Assembly (NCBI RefSeq): GCF_019599265.1 | Contig: NZ_JAHZTC010000002.1 | Span: 62,001-126,000, forward strand | Length of the DNA: 64,000 bases | From: Pontibacter sp. HSC-14F20 | GTDB taxonomy: Bacteria > Bacteroidota > Bacteroidia > Cytophagales > Hymenobacteraceae | Direction of reading: 5' to 3' | In this document: piece after piece, positions 28,420-37,411 of the stretch | Position numbering within the stretch: the first letter of the stretch is position 1 | How the letters are laid out: every line of letters begins with the position of its first letter | The notes under the pieces: model-generated | The model's database searches: none | What the model saw: the letters and a program-made list of their open reading frames with translations, nothing else | What the model was told of the DNA's origin: nothing | Translations under genes and position numbers: made by a program

Positions 28420-28592
28420 ATCAATCTAAAATGCATAAACACCAAAAGTACAGTAAACAGTTTAATGTTTAGGTTCAGCGCTACACCATTTTGAGCTTTT
28501 GAATCAAAAAGGGAGATCAGCTAGTCTATAGGTAGCCTTGCTCGCCACTTCTAATTCTGAATTTCTAATTTTTAATTTAGTCAAGCCCAAGT

Positions 28593-28628
28593 AAAAAAAA
28601 GAAGCCTTACGAAATAACGTAAGGCTTC
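28593..28628 (-). terminator. Terminator of the thiolase gene
   Basis: gaagccttacg (28601-28611) pairs with cgtaaggcttc (28618-28628); on the minus strand the stem is followed by eight T. It lies 28 bp after the thiolase stop. Confidence 0.9.
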
Positions 28629-28655
28629 CTGCAAAAAATATACCTGTTCAGGCAA

Positions 28656-29840
28656 TTACATTTTTTCGATCACCAAAGCAGAGGCACCGCCACCGCCATT
28701 GCAGATACCGGTCACACCGATCTTACCGCCTTTTTTGTCGAGCACGTTGCAAAGTGTGGTCACGATGCGGGCACCGGAAGCACCGAGTGGGTGACCCAAT
28801 GATACGGCCCCACCAAACACGTTCACGTTGCCGCCTTCCAGACCAAGTTTCTGGTTGTTGGCAATAGATACTACCGAGAAGGCCTCGTTGATCTCGTAGA
28901 AGTCAACTTCCTCAGCTGATACACCCGCATTTTTCAATGCCTTAGGTATAGCCAACGCTGGTGTTGTGGTGAACCAGATCGGGTCCTGCTCGGCATCAGC
29001 GAAACCGCGGATCTTCGCGATTGGCTTCACACCCAGTTCCTCAGCCTTCTCTTTGCTCATCAGTACCAGGGCAGCGGCACCGTCATTCAAAGTAGAGGCG
29101 TTGGCGGCTGTCACCGTACCTGCTTTGTCGAAAACAGGGCGTAGTCCGGTTATTTTATCAAAGCTTACTTTTTTGTATTCTTCATCCTCTGATACCATGA
29201 TCGGATCTTTGCCACGCTGCGGAATTTCTACCGGCACGATCTCGTCCTTCATCATACCTGCCTCGGCGGCAGCTGCTGATTTCTTATAAGAGCTGATTGC
29301 GTACTCATCCTGCATTTCGCGGGTGATCTTCATCTCACGGGCCGTGTTTTCAGCGGCATTGCCCATATGGAAGTCGTTGTAAACATCCCACAGACCATCT
29401 TTTACCAGTCCGTCGGTCATCTGGCCGTGGCCTAATTTGGCACCGAAACGCGCTTTGTCCAGGTAGTAAGGCACATTCGACATGCTTTCCATACCACCTG
29501 CCACGATCACGTCTTTGTGACCCAGCATGATCGCCTGCGCCGCAAACATGATCGCTTTCGTGCCTGATGCGCATACCTTGTTCACCGTTGTACACTCCAC
29601 CTCGTAACCCAGACCCGCCTTGATGGCAGCCTGACGGGCAGGAGCCTGACCAACATTGGCCGAAAGTACGTTGCCCATGATTACTTCCTGCACCAGATTT
29701 TTGTCAACACCGGCTTTTTCGAGCGCACCTTTGATGGCGGCTGCTCCCAGTTCGGTGGCAGAAAGGCTGGCTAAAGCGCCGCCAAAGCTTCCGATCGGGG
29801 TACGCACAGCCGAAATAATATATACTTCCTTCGTTTGCAT
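28656..29840 (-). CDS. Acetyl-CoA C-acetyltransferase (thiolase)
   Basis: A 394-residue thiolase, cytoplasmic. Nucleophile C90 lies in VNKVCASGTKA; the second catalytic histidine is in GHPLGASGARIV near residue 350, and the second cysteine in GICNGGGGASA near 380. INEAFSVVSI, the third thiolase block, is present. It either makes acetoacetyl-CoA from two acetyl-CoA or cleaves it; the short length and the GGGGASALVIEK ending fit biosynthetic AtoB/PhaA-like enzymes rather than FadA. Monocistronic: terminator directly downstream and no close upstream gene. Confidence 0.93.
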   Translation of the reverse strand: MQTKEVYIISAVRTPIGSFGGALASLSATELGAAAIKGALEKAGVDKNLVQEVIMGNVLSANVGQAPARQAAIKAGLGYEVECTTVNKVCASGTKAIMFAAQAIMLGHKDVIVAGGMESMSNVPYYLDKARFGAKLGHGQMTDGLVKDGLWDVYNDFHMGNAAENTAREMKITREMQDEYAISSYKKSAAAAEAGMMKDEIVPVEIPQRGKDPIMVSEDEEYKKVSFDKITGLRPVFDKAGTVTAANASTLNDGAAALVLMSKEKAEELGVKPIAKIRGFADAEQDPIWFTTTPALAIPKALKNAGVSAEEVDFYEINEAFSVVSIANNQKLGLEGGNVNVFGGAVSLGHPLGASGARIVTTLCNVLDKKGGKIGVTGICNGGGGASALVIEKM

Positions 29841-30121
29841 AAGATTGTGTGTAATAGTTTTATAGTGTGAAATTATCAGGATTCGAGCTGAAAACCAAAC
29901 AATCGTTAGGTAAATGGTTTGCTAAAGGCTAAATGGTTTAATTGTTAAATTGTTAGGTGGCAAGGTCGGGTTTGGCAAGTATATTAATGCATTGGCAGGA
30001 CCAGCGGCCTTTAAACCTTCCTACTGGAGTTGCCTCTAAGGGTATAACGCGGGCAGCCGCAAAATAATTTGTACATTACAGAACCAATCAAATCCGCTAA
30101 CCGATAGCCAAAACTTTTACA

Positions 30122-33028
30122 ATGAAGAAACTCCTATTGTTGATGGCGCTGTTTGGTACTGGCCTTACGCAGGCACAGGCACAACAGCAAACCACCAAAA
30201 AACCACTCACCCACGACGTATACGACAGCTGGAAGGCAGTTGGTGGCGACAGACTCTCCAACAACGGCCAGTATGTACTTTTCAACGTTGACCCGCAGGA
30301 AGGCGATGGTGCCTTATTTATTAAAAACTACGCCAGCAAGGCCATGCGCGAGTTTGCCCGTGGTACCAAAGCAGAGTTCACCAACGACAGTCGCTATGCC
30401 GTGTTCCAGATCAAGCCGGAGTATAACACAGTGCGTGCGCTCAAACTGAAAAAGAAAAAAGGCGACGACCTGCCAAAAGACTCACTGGCCATTGTGGCAC
30501 TGGAGAACATGAACGTGGTGAAAGTGCCGCGCGTGAAATCCTTTAAGCTGCCGAAAGAGGGAAACAACTGGGTAGCCTATCAACTGGAGAAGCCGGTTCC
30601 GGCGAAAAAAGAGACAACTAAAAAAGGAGAAGCCAAAACAGAACCTGCTATACCTGAGACCCCGAAAACTGAGGCTTCAAAAGCAACTGCTGCGAAACCG
30701 GCTGCCAAGCCGAAGCAGAAAAAGTCGGAAGGTACGGAGCTGGTATTGCGCAACCTGCAAACCGGAAAGGAGCATCGCTTTAACCGCGTAGTGGATTACA
30801 TGTTCGCCGAGAAGGGTAATATGCTCTATTTCGTAAAGGACGAACTCGACTCGCTTCACACAGCCGGGGTATACGCTTTCAATACCGCCGACTTTAAAGT
30901 AATGCCGATCGACACGGGCAAAGTGACCTACAAAGGTATCAGCACCGACAAGGCAGGTGAGCAACTGGCCTATGTAGCAACCACCGACACTGTAGGAGCG
31001 GAGCTGCGTTATTTTAACCTCTACCACTGGAACAAGAAAGATAATAAAGCAGTTACGCTGGCCGATACGGTAACCAAAGGAATGCCTGCGGCCTGGATGG
31101 TGAGCGAACATGGCAACCTGCGCTTTTCGGAAGATGGCCGCCGTTTGTTCTTTGGCACTTTCCCGCGCCCGACCCGCTTCGAAAAAGACACCACCAAGCT
31201 GGAAGAAGAAAAGGTGAACCTCGACATCTGGGGTTACAAAGATCCCTTGATTCAACCGATGCAGATCAAGCAACTCAGCCGTGATCAGAAGCGCTCTTTC
31301 CTGGCGTTATATGACCTGCGCGGCAAGAAAATGCAGCAGCTTGCCACCCTCGAAATGCCTGACGTATACCTGGACGCTTATGGCCAGGCAGACGTAGCGC
31401 TAGGTGTGAGCGATGAGAAGTATAAAGTAACCATTGGGTATGACACCCCAACCCGCAAAGACTCCTACCTGATCGACCTGAAAAAAGGAACTTCAAAGCA
31501 GATTCTGACCGAGACGAGAGGTATGCCACGTCTGTCGCCCCAGGGGCAGTATGTATACTGGTACGAACCTACTGACAGCAGCTGGCATGCCATGACCACC
31601 AAAGGCGGCGCCAATATCAACCTGACCAAGCGCATCGGCTTGCCTTTCTATGAAGAGGATAACGACGTGCCCGCTTTGCCAGGCTCCTACGGCACGGCTG
31701 GATGGGTAGAAAAAGACAATGCTTTTCTGGTGTATGACCGTTTCGACATCTGGAAGCTGGACCCAAGCGGCAAAAAAGCGCCTGAGAACCTGACCGACAA
31801 ATATGGCCGTACAAACAAGCTGAGCCTGCGTTACGAAAAACTCGACAATGAAGAGAAGTTTATACCTGCCGATGCAACGCTATACCTGAGTGCTTTCAAC
31901 CACACCGACAAGTCAGCCGGCTTCTTCCGCGACCATGTGAGCAAAATAATGCAGCCGGAGAAACTGGTGATGACGCCAAACGGTTATACATCGTTCAAAA
32001 AGGCCAAAAACAGCGACCGCACCACATTCCGCCGGGGTTCTTTCCGGGAGTACAACGATCTCTATACCTCCGACCTGAGCTTTGCTAATGTGGAGAAACT
32101 GAGCGATGCCAACCCGCAGATGAAGGACTACCTGTGGGGCAATGTAGAACTGGTAAGCTGGAAATCAACGGATGGTATACCTTTGGAAGGCCTGTTGTAT
32201 AAGCCGGAGAATTTTGATCCGAAGCGAAAGTACCCGATGATGGTGTATTTCTATGAGCGTTCCTCTGACGGTATACACAACCACCGCGTGCCGGCGCCAA
32301 GCGCCTCTACCATCAACATTCCGTACTTCGTGAGCAACGACTACCTCGTGTTTGTGCCGGACATCGTGTATACCGAAGGTTATCCGGGCGAGAGCGCCAT
32401 GGATTGTATCATACCGGGTGTGCAGAGCATTGTGTCGCAGGGCTTCGTGGATGATAAGAACATGGCGCTACAGGGGCAGAGTTGGGGCGGTTACCAGATC
32501 GCCTACATGGTGACGCGCACCAACATGTTCAAGGCTGCAATGGCCGGTGCGCCGGTGTCGAACATGACGAGTGCTTACGGCGGTATCCGCTGGGGCACAG
32601 GCCTGAGCCGTCAGTTCCAGTATGAGCGTACGCAGAGCCGCATTGGCGGTACACTATGGGAAAAGCCAATGCAGTTTATCGAGAACTCACCGCTCTTCTT
32701 TGCTGACCGTGTGAAAACACCTTTGCTGATTATGCACAACGATCAGGACGGTGCTGTGCCGTGGTACCAGGGCATCGAGTTTTTTATGGCGCTGCGTCGT
32801 CTCGAGAAACCGGTGTGGATGCTCGTGTACAATGGAGAAGACCATAACCTGATGCAGCGCAAAAACCGAAAAGATTTGTCGGTGCGTATGTCGCAGTTCT
32901 TCGACCATTACCTGAAAGGCGCTCCGGCTCCGAAGTGGCTTGATCAGGGTGTGCCGACTTTGCTCAAAGGAAAAGACTATGGTTTTGAACTGACCGAACC
33001 ACAGGTTTCTTCCGCTCCGAAAGAGTAG
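30122..33028 (+). CDS. Secreted S9-family prolyl-oligopeptidase-like serine peptidase
   Basis: A 968-residue protein with signal peptide MKKLLLLMALFGTGLTQAQA. A beta-propeller-like region spans about residues 30-690. It is interrupted near residues 165-205 by a low-complexity Lys/Pro/Ala/Thr linker (KKETTKKGEAKTEPAIPET then a KPAAKPKQKK stretch). The C-terminal alpha/beta-hydrolase domain carries the triad: serine near 785 in GQSWGGYQ, aspartate in HNDQDGAVPW, and histidine in YNGEDHNL. These enzymes act on peptides in the periplasm (dipeptidyl-peptidase-like or acylaminoacyl-peptidase-like). The linker is an unusual insertion in the propeller. Confidence 0.9.
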   Translation: MKKLLLLMALFGTGLTQAQAQQQTTKKPLTHDVYDSWKAVGGDRLSNNGQYVLFNVDPQEGDGALFIKNYASKAMREFARGTKAEFTNDSRYAVFQIKPEYNTVRALKLKKKKGDDLPKDSLAIVALENMNVVKVPRVKSFKLPKEGNNWVAYQLEKPVPAKKETTKKGEAKTEPAIPETPKTEASKATAAKPAAKPKQKKSEGTELVLRNLQTGKEHRFNRVVDYMFAEKGNMLYFVKDELDSLHTAGVYAFNTADFKVMPIDTGKVTYKGISTDKAGEQLAYVATTDTVGAELRYFNLYHWNKKDNKAVTLADTVTKGMPAAWMVSEHGNLRFSEDGRRLFFGTFPRPTRFEKDTTKLEEEKVNLDIWGYKDPLIQPMQIKQLSRDQKRSFLALYDLRGKKMQQLATLEMPDVYLDAYGQADVALGVSDEKYKVTIGYDTPTRKDSYLIDLKKGTSKQILTETRGMPRLSPQGQYVYWYEPTDSSWHAMTTKGGANINLTKRIGLPFYEEDNDVPALPGSYGTAGWVEKDNAFLVYDRFDIWKLDPSGKKAPENLTDKYGRTNKLSLRYEKLDNEEKFIPADATLYLSAFNHTDKSAGFFRDHVSKIMQPEKLVMTPNGYTSFKKAKNSDRTTFRRGSFREYNDLYTSDLSFANVEKLSDANPQMKDYLWGNVELVSWKSTDGIPLEGLLYKPENFDPKRKYPMMVYFYERSSDGIHNHRVPAPSASTINIPYFVSNDYLVFVPDIVYTEGYPGESAMDCIIPGVQSIVSQGFVDDKNMALQGQSWGGYQIAYMVTRTNMFKAAMAGAPVSNMTSAYGGIRWGTGLSRQFQYERTQSRIGGTLWEKPMQFIENSPLFFADRVKTPLLIMHNDQDGAVPWYQGIEFFMALRRLEKPVWMLVYNGEDHNLMQRKNRKDLSVRMSQFFDHYLKGAPAPKWLDQGVPTLLKGKDYGFELTEPQVSSAPKE

Positions 33029-33052
33029 TTGAAAAATTTATACCTGAACAAG

Positions 33053-33086
33053 AAAGGAGCTGCCTACGGGTGGCTCCTTTTTTATT
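33053..33086. terminator. Terminator between S9 peptidase and a converging thioesterase gene
   Basis: aaaggagctgcc (33053-33064) can pair, with two G-U pairs, with ggtggctccttt (33069-33080) around a tacg loop, followed by ttttattt. Confidence 0.85.
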
Positions 33087-33104
33087 TGTATACCTGCAGA
33101 GTTG

Positions 33105-33563
33105 TTATACCTGTGAGTCTGTTTCCCAGCCCGGCAAGTTGTCCCAGCGCTGGGTGGTTCGCATAAACTGCCCTGTCCCGAAAGCGACCTCTTTCCCTTT
33201 TTCATTATACAAAGTAGCCTCTGCCACAAAAAGAGTTTTGCCAACAGAACGCACTGTGCCAACGGCTTTCAGTATACCTGCGTTTATCGGCCGTAGCAGG
33301 TTGATCTGAAAAGAAGAAGTGACAATAAACACATCTGTTACCAGTGAAGCGACTGCAAAGTAGGCGGCATCATCGAGCAGTTTGAAGTAGGTAGCGCCAT
33401 GTATAGCCTGTGCCCCGTGGAAGTACTTCGGGTCTACAGGCAAACTGATTTCAGCCCTGCTATGCGACACCTCAATACTGCTGCCACTGAACAGTTGTTG
33501 TACGTTAGCGCTCAGGTATAGCTTTTCCAGTTTCCGGTAATGTGCTTCGGGTTTAGTAGACAT
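33105..33563 (-). CDS. PaaI-family hot-dog thioesterase
   Basis: About 152 residues from ATG 33563 (MSTKPEAHYRKLEKLYLS); a longer frame to 33605 adds 14 residues of unlikely sequence. The central helix FHGAQAIHGATYFKLLDDAAYF is the hot-dog signature HGGxxxxLxDxA in altered form, followed by VTSSFQINLLRPINAG and AEATLYNEKGKEVAFGTGQFM. These enzymes hydrolyse acyl- or aryl-CoA thioesters. Converges on the S9 peptidase gene. Confidence 0.85.
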   Translation of the reverse strand: MSTKPEAHYRKLEKLYLSANVQQLFSGSSIEVSHSRAEISLPVDPKYFHGAQAIHGATYFKLLDDAAYFAVASLVTDVFIVTSSFQINLLRPINAGILKAVGTVRSVGKTLFVAEATLYNEKGKEVAFGTGQFMRTTQRWDNLPGWETDSQV

Positions 33564-33770
33564 GCGGTGTTTTTTGTGCAAGTATACGCAATGCGAATTA
33601 GGCAATTAAACTTTTATGGGAGTAAGAAAAGGCAGGGATTGCAGGATTGTTAGTATATTAGCTGTTGTCAGATATAGCTGAATAAATTGTTATGGATGGG
33701 GAAAGGAGTTGCCTTTTTTATCATTCACTCGCTATACACAAGCATAAAAGAATAAAAACACAATACGGTT

Positions 33771-34112
33771 ATGTCAGAAGAATTGAAACAGTGCCCGAAA
33801 TGTAGTTCACCTTACGGTTACGCCATGGGCGAAGAACTTTACGCTTGTCCGGAGTGCGGCAACGAATGGAATCCGGCTGAAGAGGAACAAGAAGCAGGCT
33901 TAAAAGTAGTGGATGCGAACGGTAACCAACTGCAGGACGGCGACACGGTTGTGGTGATAAAAGACCTGCCTGTGAAAGGTGCGCCGAAACCAGTGAAAGC
34001 TGGAACAAAAGTGAAGAATATTCGCCTAACCGACGGTGATCATAACATCGACTGCAAGATAGATGGTTTTGGGTCTATGGGGCTTAAGTCTGAGTTTGTA
34101 AGAAAAGCTTAA
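33771..34112 (+). CDS. yjdM: YjdM/PhnA-family zinc-ribbon protein
   Basis: A 113-residue protein. The N-terminal zinc ribbon has [10 protein letters not shown] and [10 protein letters not shown] (two CxxC pairs), followed by a compact beta domain with [15 protein letters not shown] and a C-terminal [10 protein letters not shown], all as in E. coli YjdM (formerly PhnA). The family is named from phosphonate metabolism but its function is not settled. First of three short same-strand genes (38 bp to the next). Confidence 0.92.
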   Translation: MSEELKQCPKCSSPYGYAMGEELYACPECGNEWNPAEEEQEAGLKVVDANGNQLQDGDTVVVIKDLPVKGAPKPVKAGTKVKNIRLTDGDHNIDCKIDGFGSMGLKSEFVRKA

Positions 34113-34150
34113 TCAGGCTGTGTAAATAGGCGGGCAGGCGTCAGAATTAT

Positions 34151-34588
34151 ATGGTAGATATCGTCACTGAAATAGATATTAACAGACCACTTTTCGAAGT
34201 GTCATCTTATGCTGCAGATCCGGATAATGCGCCGGTGTGGTACGATAATATCAAGTCGGTGGAATGGAAGAAGTCGAAGCCCCTGGTTGTCGGTTCGCAG
34301 GTCGCTTTCGTCGCGCACTTTCTGGGTCAAAATCTCGCCTATACCTACGAAATTATAAGCTATGTTCCGGGGCAAAAAATGGTGATGCGAACGGCCGAAG
34401 AACCATTTCCGATGGAAACCACCTATACCTGGGAGGCGATCAATTCCGGCAGTACACACATGACCCTGCGCAATGCCGGGCAGCCGTCCGGGTTCTCTAA
34501 AGTGTTTGCTCCCTTTATGGCAACCATGATGCGTAAAGCCAATGTCAAGGATCTGAAAAAACTAAAGGAAATTCTGGAAAACAGCTAG
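34151..34588 (+). CDS. SRPBCC-family (START-like) ligand-binding protein
   Basis: A 145-residue protein of the polyketide-cyclase/SRPBCC fold: VDIVTEIDINRPLFEVSSYAAD begins the typical first strand and helix, VEWKKSKPLVVGSQV the following strands, and VFAPFMATMMRKANVKDLKKL the long C-terminal helix that closes the cavity. Usually binds hydrophobic ligands or acts as a stress-related cofactor; the ligand is unknown. It is followed after 31 bp by the VOC pseudogene. Confidence 0.85.
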   Translation: MVDIVTEIDINRPLFEVSSYAADPDNAPVWYDNIKSVEWKKSKPLVVGSQVAFVAHFLGQNLAYTYEIISYVPGQKMVMRTAEEPFPMETTYTWEAINSGSTHMTLRNAGQPSGFSKVFAPFMATMMRKANVKDLKKLKEILENS

Positions 34589-34619
34589 ATCTTATACCTT
34601 GAGCAAAGCAGCTTTAAAG

Positions 34620-35014
34620 ATGAAAAACCCTTACGGCCCCGGCATCAACCATATCGAGTTCTGGGTAAAAACCTGGAAGAATCGGTGCTTTTCTATGGCG
34701 AGTTATTTCCGATGATCGGCTGGTACGCGCTCAACGAAACATCCTTTAGCTGCGGGCAGCACGAAATCTTTTTCAGGCAAATGCCTGTCGCATTTTATGA
34801 TAGCCTGGGCGTCCGGCATATTTGTTTTCATGCCGTTAGTCGGGAAGTGGTTGATCAGGTAGGGGAGTGGCTGCAGAGGCAACATGCTGAGATTATACGC
34901 GGTCCGCAGGAGATGCCGTACTATTACTATAGCGCAAGCTATTATACCGTCGATTTTCGTGATCCGAATGGCTTCGTGCTGGAGGTGGCTTATACCCCTG
35001 AGGCCAGGCTTTAA
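34620..35014 (+). pseudogene. VOC/glyoxalase-family gene with a -1 frameshift in an A-tract
   Basis: From ATG 34620 the frame reads NPYGPGINHIEFWVK, the normal first strand of a VOC metal-binding domain, and then hits TGA. From 34672 the family sequence continues in another frame (EESVLFYGELFPMIGWYA to YYTVDFRDPNGFVLEVAYTPEARL). The two halves join perfectly (FWVKNLEESVLFY) if the run of five A at 34667-34671 had six. So the gene is inactivated by a one-base deletion, or the base is a sequencing error, or polymerase slippage on the A-run restores it. DPNG and ExxY at the end are typical of glyoxalase/bleomycin-resistance proteins. Confidence 0.8.
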
Positions 35015-35026
35015 AACACCTGAAAA

Positions 35027-35130
35027 AAACAAAGGCAGCTAGTTCTAGCTGCCCGTTTTCATAGTTATATTTTGTGCTAAACAAAGGCAGCTAGTTCTAG
35101 CTGCCCGTTTTCATAGTTATATTTTGTGCT
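35027..35130 (+). repeat. Exact 52-bp tandem duplication, each copy containing a terminator-like hairpin
   Basis: Copies at 35027-35078 and 35079-35130 are identical. Each contains ggcagctag-tt-ctagctgcc, a nine-bp stem with almost no loop, preceded by AAAC AAA and followed by CGTTTT, i.e. a factor-independent terminator working in both directions. The 3' part of each copy ends tattttgtgct, whose reverse (agcacaaaa) recurs near 35172. Confidence 0.85.
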
Positions 35131-35223
35131 ATGAGTTCCTTATACTCCTTAGCTAAAACTATGTTGTGATTAGCACAAAAATTATTGTTGAAGTGCCTTT
35201 CTGTTTAGCCGGTATACCTGGTT

Positions 35224-35730
35224 TTACGGCAGTACCAGCGATGATATTCGCAGTTCTTTCACGCGGTCTTCAAAGTATTCGGCAGGCTTTCCTTCTCCAA
35301 GTACAGCGACGCTGCCAAACAGGTTGGTGAGCTCCTCACTGTGCTCTGCTTTCTGACCTTTTCGGATGTCGATGTAGGCAAATCGTGTCCAGATAATGGA
35401 GATGATGGCGCCTGTCTCCGGGTCAACCATCTGGCCTTCCATCATCAGATCAGAACTGCTGTACCAGCGCAGGCAGGTCTTGATCGTCACCGTTTCCATA
35501 AACTTCACTTCGCGCAGATATGCGATCTGATTGGACGTGACCACCCATGCTTTGCCTGTCGTTTTCCCCATCGCATAAATGTCCAGATCATAGTTGTCGC
35601 GCAGCTGATCCTCCCGGGCATTCAGGTAATAATCTATGTAGCGTCCGTTGTTCAGGTGGCCGAATGGGTCGCAGTCCTCGAAGCGGATCAGTGCCTTACT
35701 TTCCAGTATTTTGTTATAAGCTTTTTCCAT
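35224..35730 (-). CDS. Acyl-CoA thioesterase of the 4HBT hot-dog family
   Basis: A 168-residue protein. ALIRFEDCDPFGHLNNGRYIDYYLNARE carries the 4HBT signature (D-x-x-G-H-x-N-N) with the catalytic aspartate. VVTSNQIAYLREVKFMETV and a C-terminal strand follow. It hydrolyses acyl-CoA; substrate unknown. It lies 51 bp downstream of the TetR gene on the same strand. An operator-like palindrome stands 20 bp before its start, so it is probably the regulated target of that repressor. Confidence 0.88.
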   Translation of the reverse strand: MEKAYNKILESKALIRFEDCDPFGHLNNGRYIDYYLNAREDQLRDNYDLDIYAMGKTTGKAWVVTSNQIAYLREVKFMETVTIKTCLRWYSSSDLMMEGQMVDPETGAIISIIWTRFAYIDIRKGQKAEHSEELTNLFGSVAVLGEGKPAEYFEDRVKELRISSLVLP

Positions 35731-35749
35731 ATATAAAAGTGATTAAAAA

Positions 35750-35763
35750 AGACCGATTGGTTT
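35750..35763. promoter_or_regulatory. TetR-type operator in front of the thioesterase gene
   Basis: AGACCGATTGGTTT is a near-palindrome of the (A)GACC-n4-GGT(T) type bound by many TetR/AcrR repressors. It lies 20 bp upstream of the thioesterase start and matches the second site at 36410-36423 in 12 of 14 positions when oriented alike. Confidence 0.6.
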
Positions 35764-35781
35764 ATTTTAGATTAAAAAAAA

Positions 35782-36390
35782 TCAGATTTTCAGTTCAGAA
35801 TCTAGCATGTGCTCCAGCTGAGAAATAACCGTGTTGAGGTATTTGTTATCGCCGTAGGCTTTAGAAAGCATCACGCCGCCTTCAATCATGCTTACAAACA
35901 GAATGGAAAATCTGTGTGCGTCCGCTTCCGGTCTGAATTCACCACTCGCTATACCTTGCAGTACAATATTGGCGACGGTTTTATGGAGCCTATTAAGCAC
36001 TTTGACAACACTTGCCCGCAGCAGGGGATTGGTATCATCAGCCTCAACAGATGTGTTCAAAACAGGGCAACCTCCTTGCACAGGAGGGGAAAAAAGGTAA
36101 GTTTTATAAAACTGCAGAATAGCTTGCAGCTTATCCGAAGCACTTTCTTTACCTGCAATTCGCTCTCCGATCATACGGGTAATGATGCCGGACGCATGTT
36201 CAAAAGCGGCCAAGGCAATTTCCTCTTTGCTCTCAAAGTGCCCGTAAATTCCTCCTTTCGTCAGACCGGTGGAAGCCATAATATCCTGCATGGACGTGCC
36301 GGCAAAGCCCTTCTGGTTGAAGAGGGGAGCTGACTGTGCTATAATAAGCTGGCGTGTGCGTTCCGATTTAGATAAAGCTGTATCCATCAT
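35782..36390 (-). CDS. TetR/AcrR-family transcriptional regulator
   Basis: A 202-residue regulator. The N-terminal helix-turn-helix is plain: RQLIIAQSAPLFNQKGFAGT, then MQDIMASTGLTKGGIYGHFESKEE, near residues 14-58. The C-terminal ligand domain contains PPVQGGCPVLNTSVEADDTN, typical of the YxaF/NemR-like TetR subgroup (often electrophile or fatty-acyl related). Two ATG codons start the frame (36390 and 36387). Operator-like sites sit 20 bp before its own start and 20 bp before the thioesterase start, implying autoregulation plus control of that gene. Confidence 0.92.
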   Translation of the reverse strand: MMDTALSKSERTRQLIIAQSAPLFNQKGFAGTSMQDIMASTGLTKGGIYGHFESKEEIALAAFEHASGIITRMIGERIAGKESASDKLQAILQFYKTYLFSPPVQGGCPVLNTSVEADDTNPLLRASVVKVLNRLHKTVANIVLQGIASGEFRPEADAHRFSILFVSMIEGGVMLSKAYGDNKYLNTVISQLEHMLDSELKI

Positions 36391-36409
36391 GCTTGTGAAT
36401 ACGCAAAAT

Positions 36410-36423
36410 AAACCAAGCGGTTT
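36410..36423. promoter_or_regulatory. TetR-type operator in front of the tetR gene
   Basis: AAACCAAGCGGTTT is a palindrome with AAACC/GGTTT half sites, 20 bp upstream of the regulator start. The companion site in front of the thioesterase gene reads AAACCAATCGGTCT on the same orientation. Confidence 0.6.
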
Positions 36424-36442
36424 TTTATTTCCAAATTGGAGC

Positions 36443-37411
36443 TTACCAATCCGGTTTGGTAGGATCAGGTTTTCGGGTCGCTTTTTTGGGTAGCTGCTGG
36501 ATATACTGTTGTTCTGCGCTGCGCATGGCTTCCAGCATCAGACGGGCCTTTTCGGGGTTGATGTTGTGCTGTTGCAGTCGGTTGTTTCTGGTCTGTGCCC
36601 GTTGTTCTGCATCAGAAAGCGGCTCCGCGCTACGGCTCCGTTCCAGCTGTTTCGGGTCGAAGTTGCTCTCGGGGTTCATCCCTTGCATCTCACCGGGCTC
36701 CTGACCGCTGATCTCCTGTTTCTCAGCCGGCTTACCATTTTCCTTTCCATCCTGCTCCTGACCTGCTCCTCCCTGCTCTTGCTGTTGCCCCTGGTCATCT
36801 TGCTCAGGTTTATCTACTTCCGCCTCCTGGTCGCCTTCGCTGTCGGGGTTTTTGCGGGGCTGTTCCACTTGTTCTACTTCTTCGGGTTTCTGTTGTTGGG
36901 GCTTCGGTTGGTTTTGGGCCGCTTGCTGATCAGCAGGCAAGTCCTCGTCTTCTGCATCTGCCCGGGCCAGTTCAGGGTGTTCTTCCAGTAGTTTCTGGAT
37001 CAGCTCGAAGTTATACCTGGCCGCTTCATTGCCCGGCTCCACGATCAGCGTCTGGCGAAAGTAGGAGAGGGCCTGCTTGTACTTTTTGCTTTGTGCGGAA
37101 ATGGCGCCCAGTTGTAGAAGTGAAACCGCTTTGATGTGGCGGGTGGCATGGTTGGCCAGCAAGGTATACTGCTGTTGCGCTTTCTGTAGCTCACCTATCC
37201 GGAAATAAGCATGCCCCAGGTTAAGCCGTACCTGGTCATCCTGCACATCGAGGTCTTCGAGCAGATATTCGTACGAGGCCACCGCTTCAATGTAATCGCC
37301 GCGCTTATAAGCCGCTGCAGCCAGGTCTGCGTGTTCGTTCATGAGCGAGATAGAGCGCAGTCCCCCCGACAGAAACCCGATAAACAGAATAACTGCCACA
37401 AACGCTTTCAT
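36443..37411 (-). CDS. TPR protein of the Bat (aerotolerance) type, BatC-like
   Basis: A 322-residue protein with an N-terminal hydrophobic segment (AFVAVILFIGFLSGGL). TPR motifs occupy about residues 28-150 (ADLAAAAYKRGDYIEAVASYEYL, VRLNLGHAYFRIGELQKAQQ, LGAISAQSKKYKQALSYFRQ). A long Gln/Glu/Pro/Asp-rich disordered stretch (about 160-250) follows, then a charged helical tail. This matches BatC-like proteins, which pair with VWA proteins BatA/BatB in Bacteroidetes. Its start overlaps the upstream VWA gene by four bases. Confidence 0.85.
   Translation of the reverse strand: MKAFVAVILFIGFLSGGLRSISLMNEHADLAAAAYKRGDYIEAVASYEYLLEDLDVQDDQVRLNLGHAYFRIGELQKAQQQYTLLANHATRHIKAVSLLQLGAISAQSKKYKQALSYFRQTLIVEPGNEAARYNFELIQKLLEEHPELARADAEDEDLPADQQAAQNQPKPQQQKPEEVEQVEQPRKNPDSEGDQEAEVDKPEQDDQGQQQEQGGAGQEQDGKENGKPAEKQEISGQEPGEMQGMNPESNFDPKQLERSRSAEPLSDAEQRAQTRNNRLQQHNINPEKARLMLEAMRSAEQQYIQQLPKKATRKPDPTKPDW

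Noticed and set aside
35809-36333. A 174-codon plus-strand frame opposite the TetR gene
   Set aside because: The minus strand has a clear helix-turn-helix.
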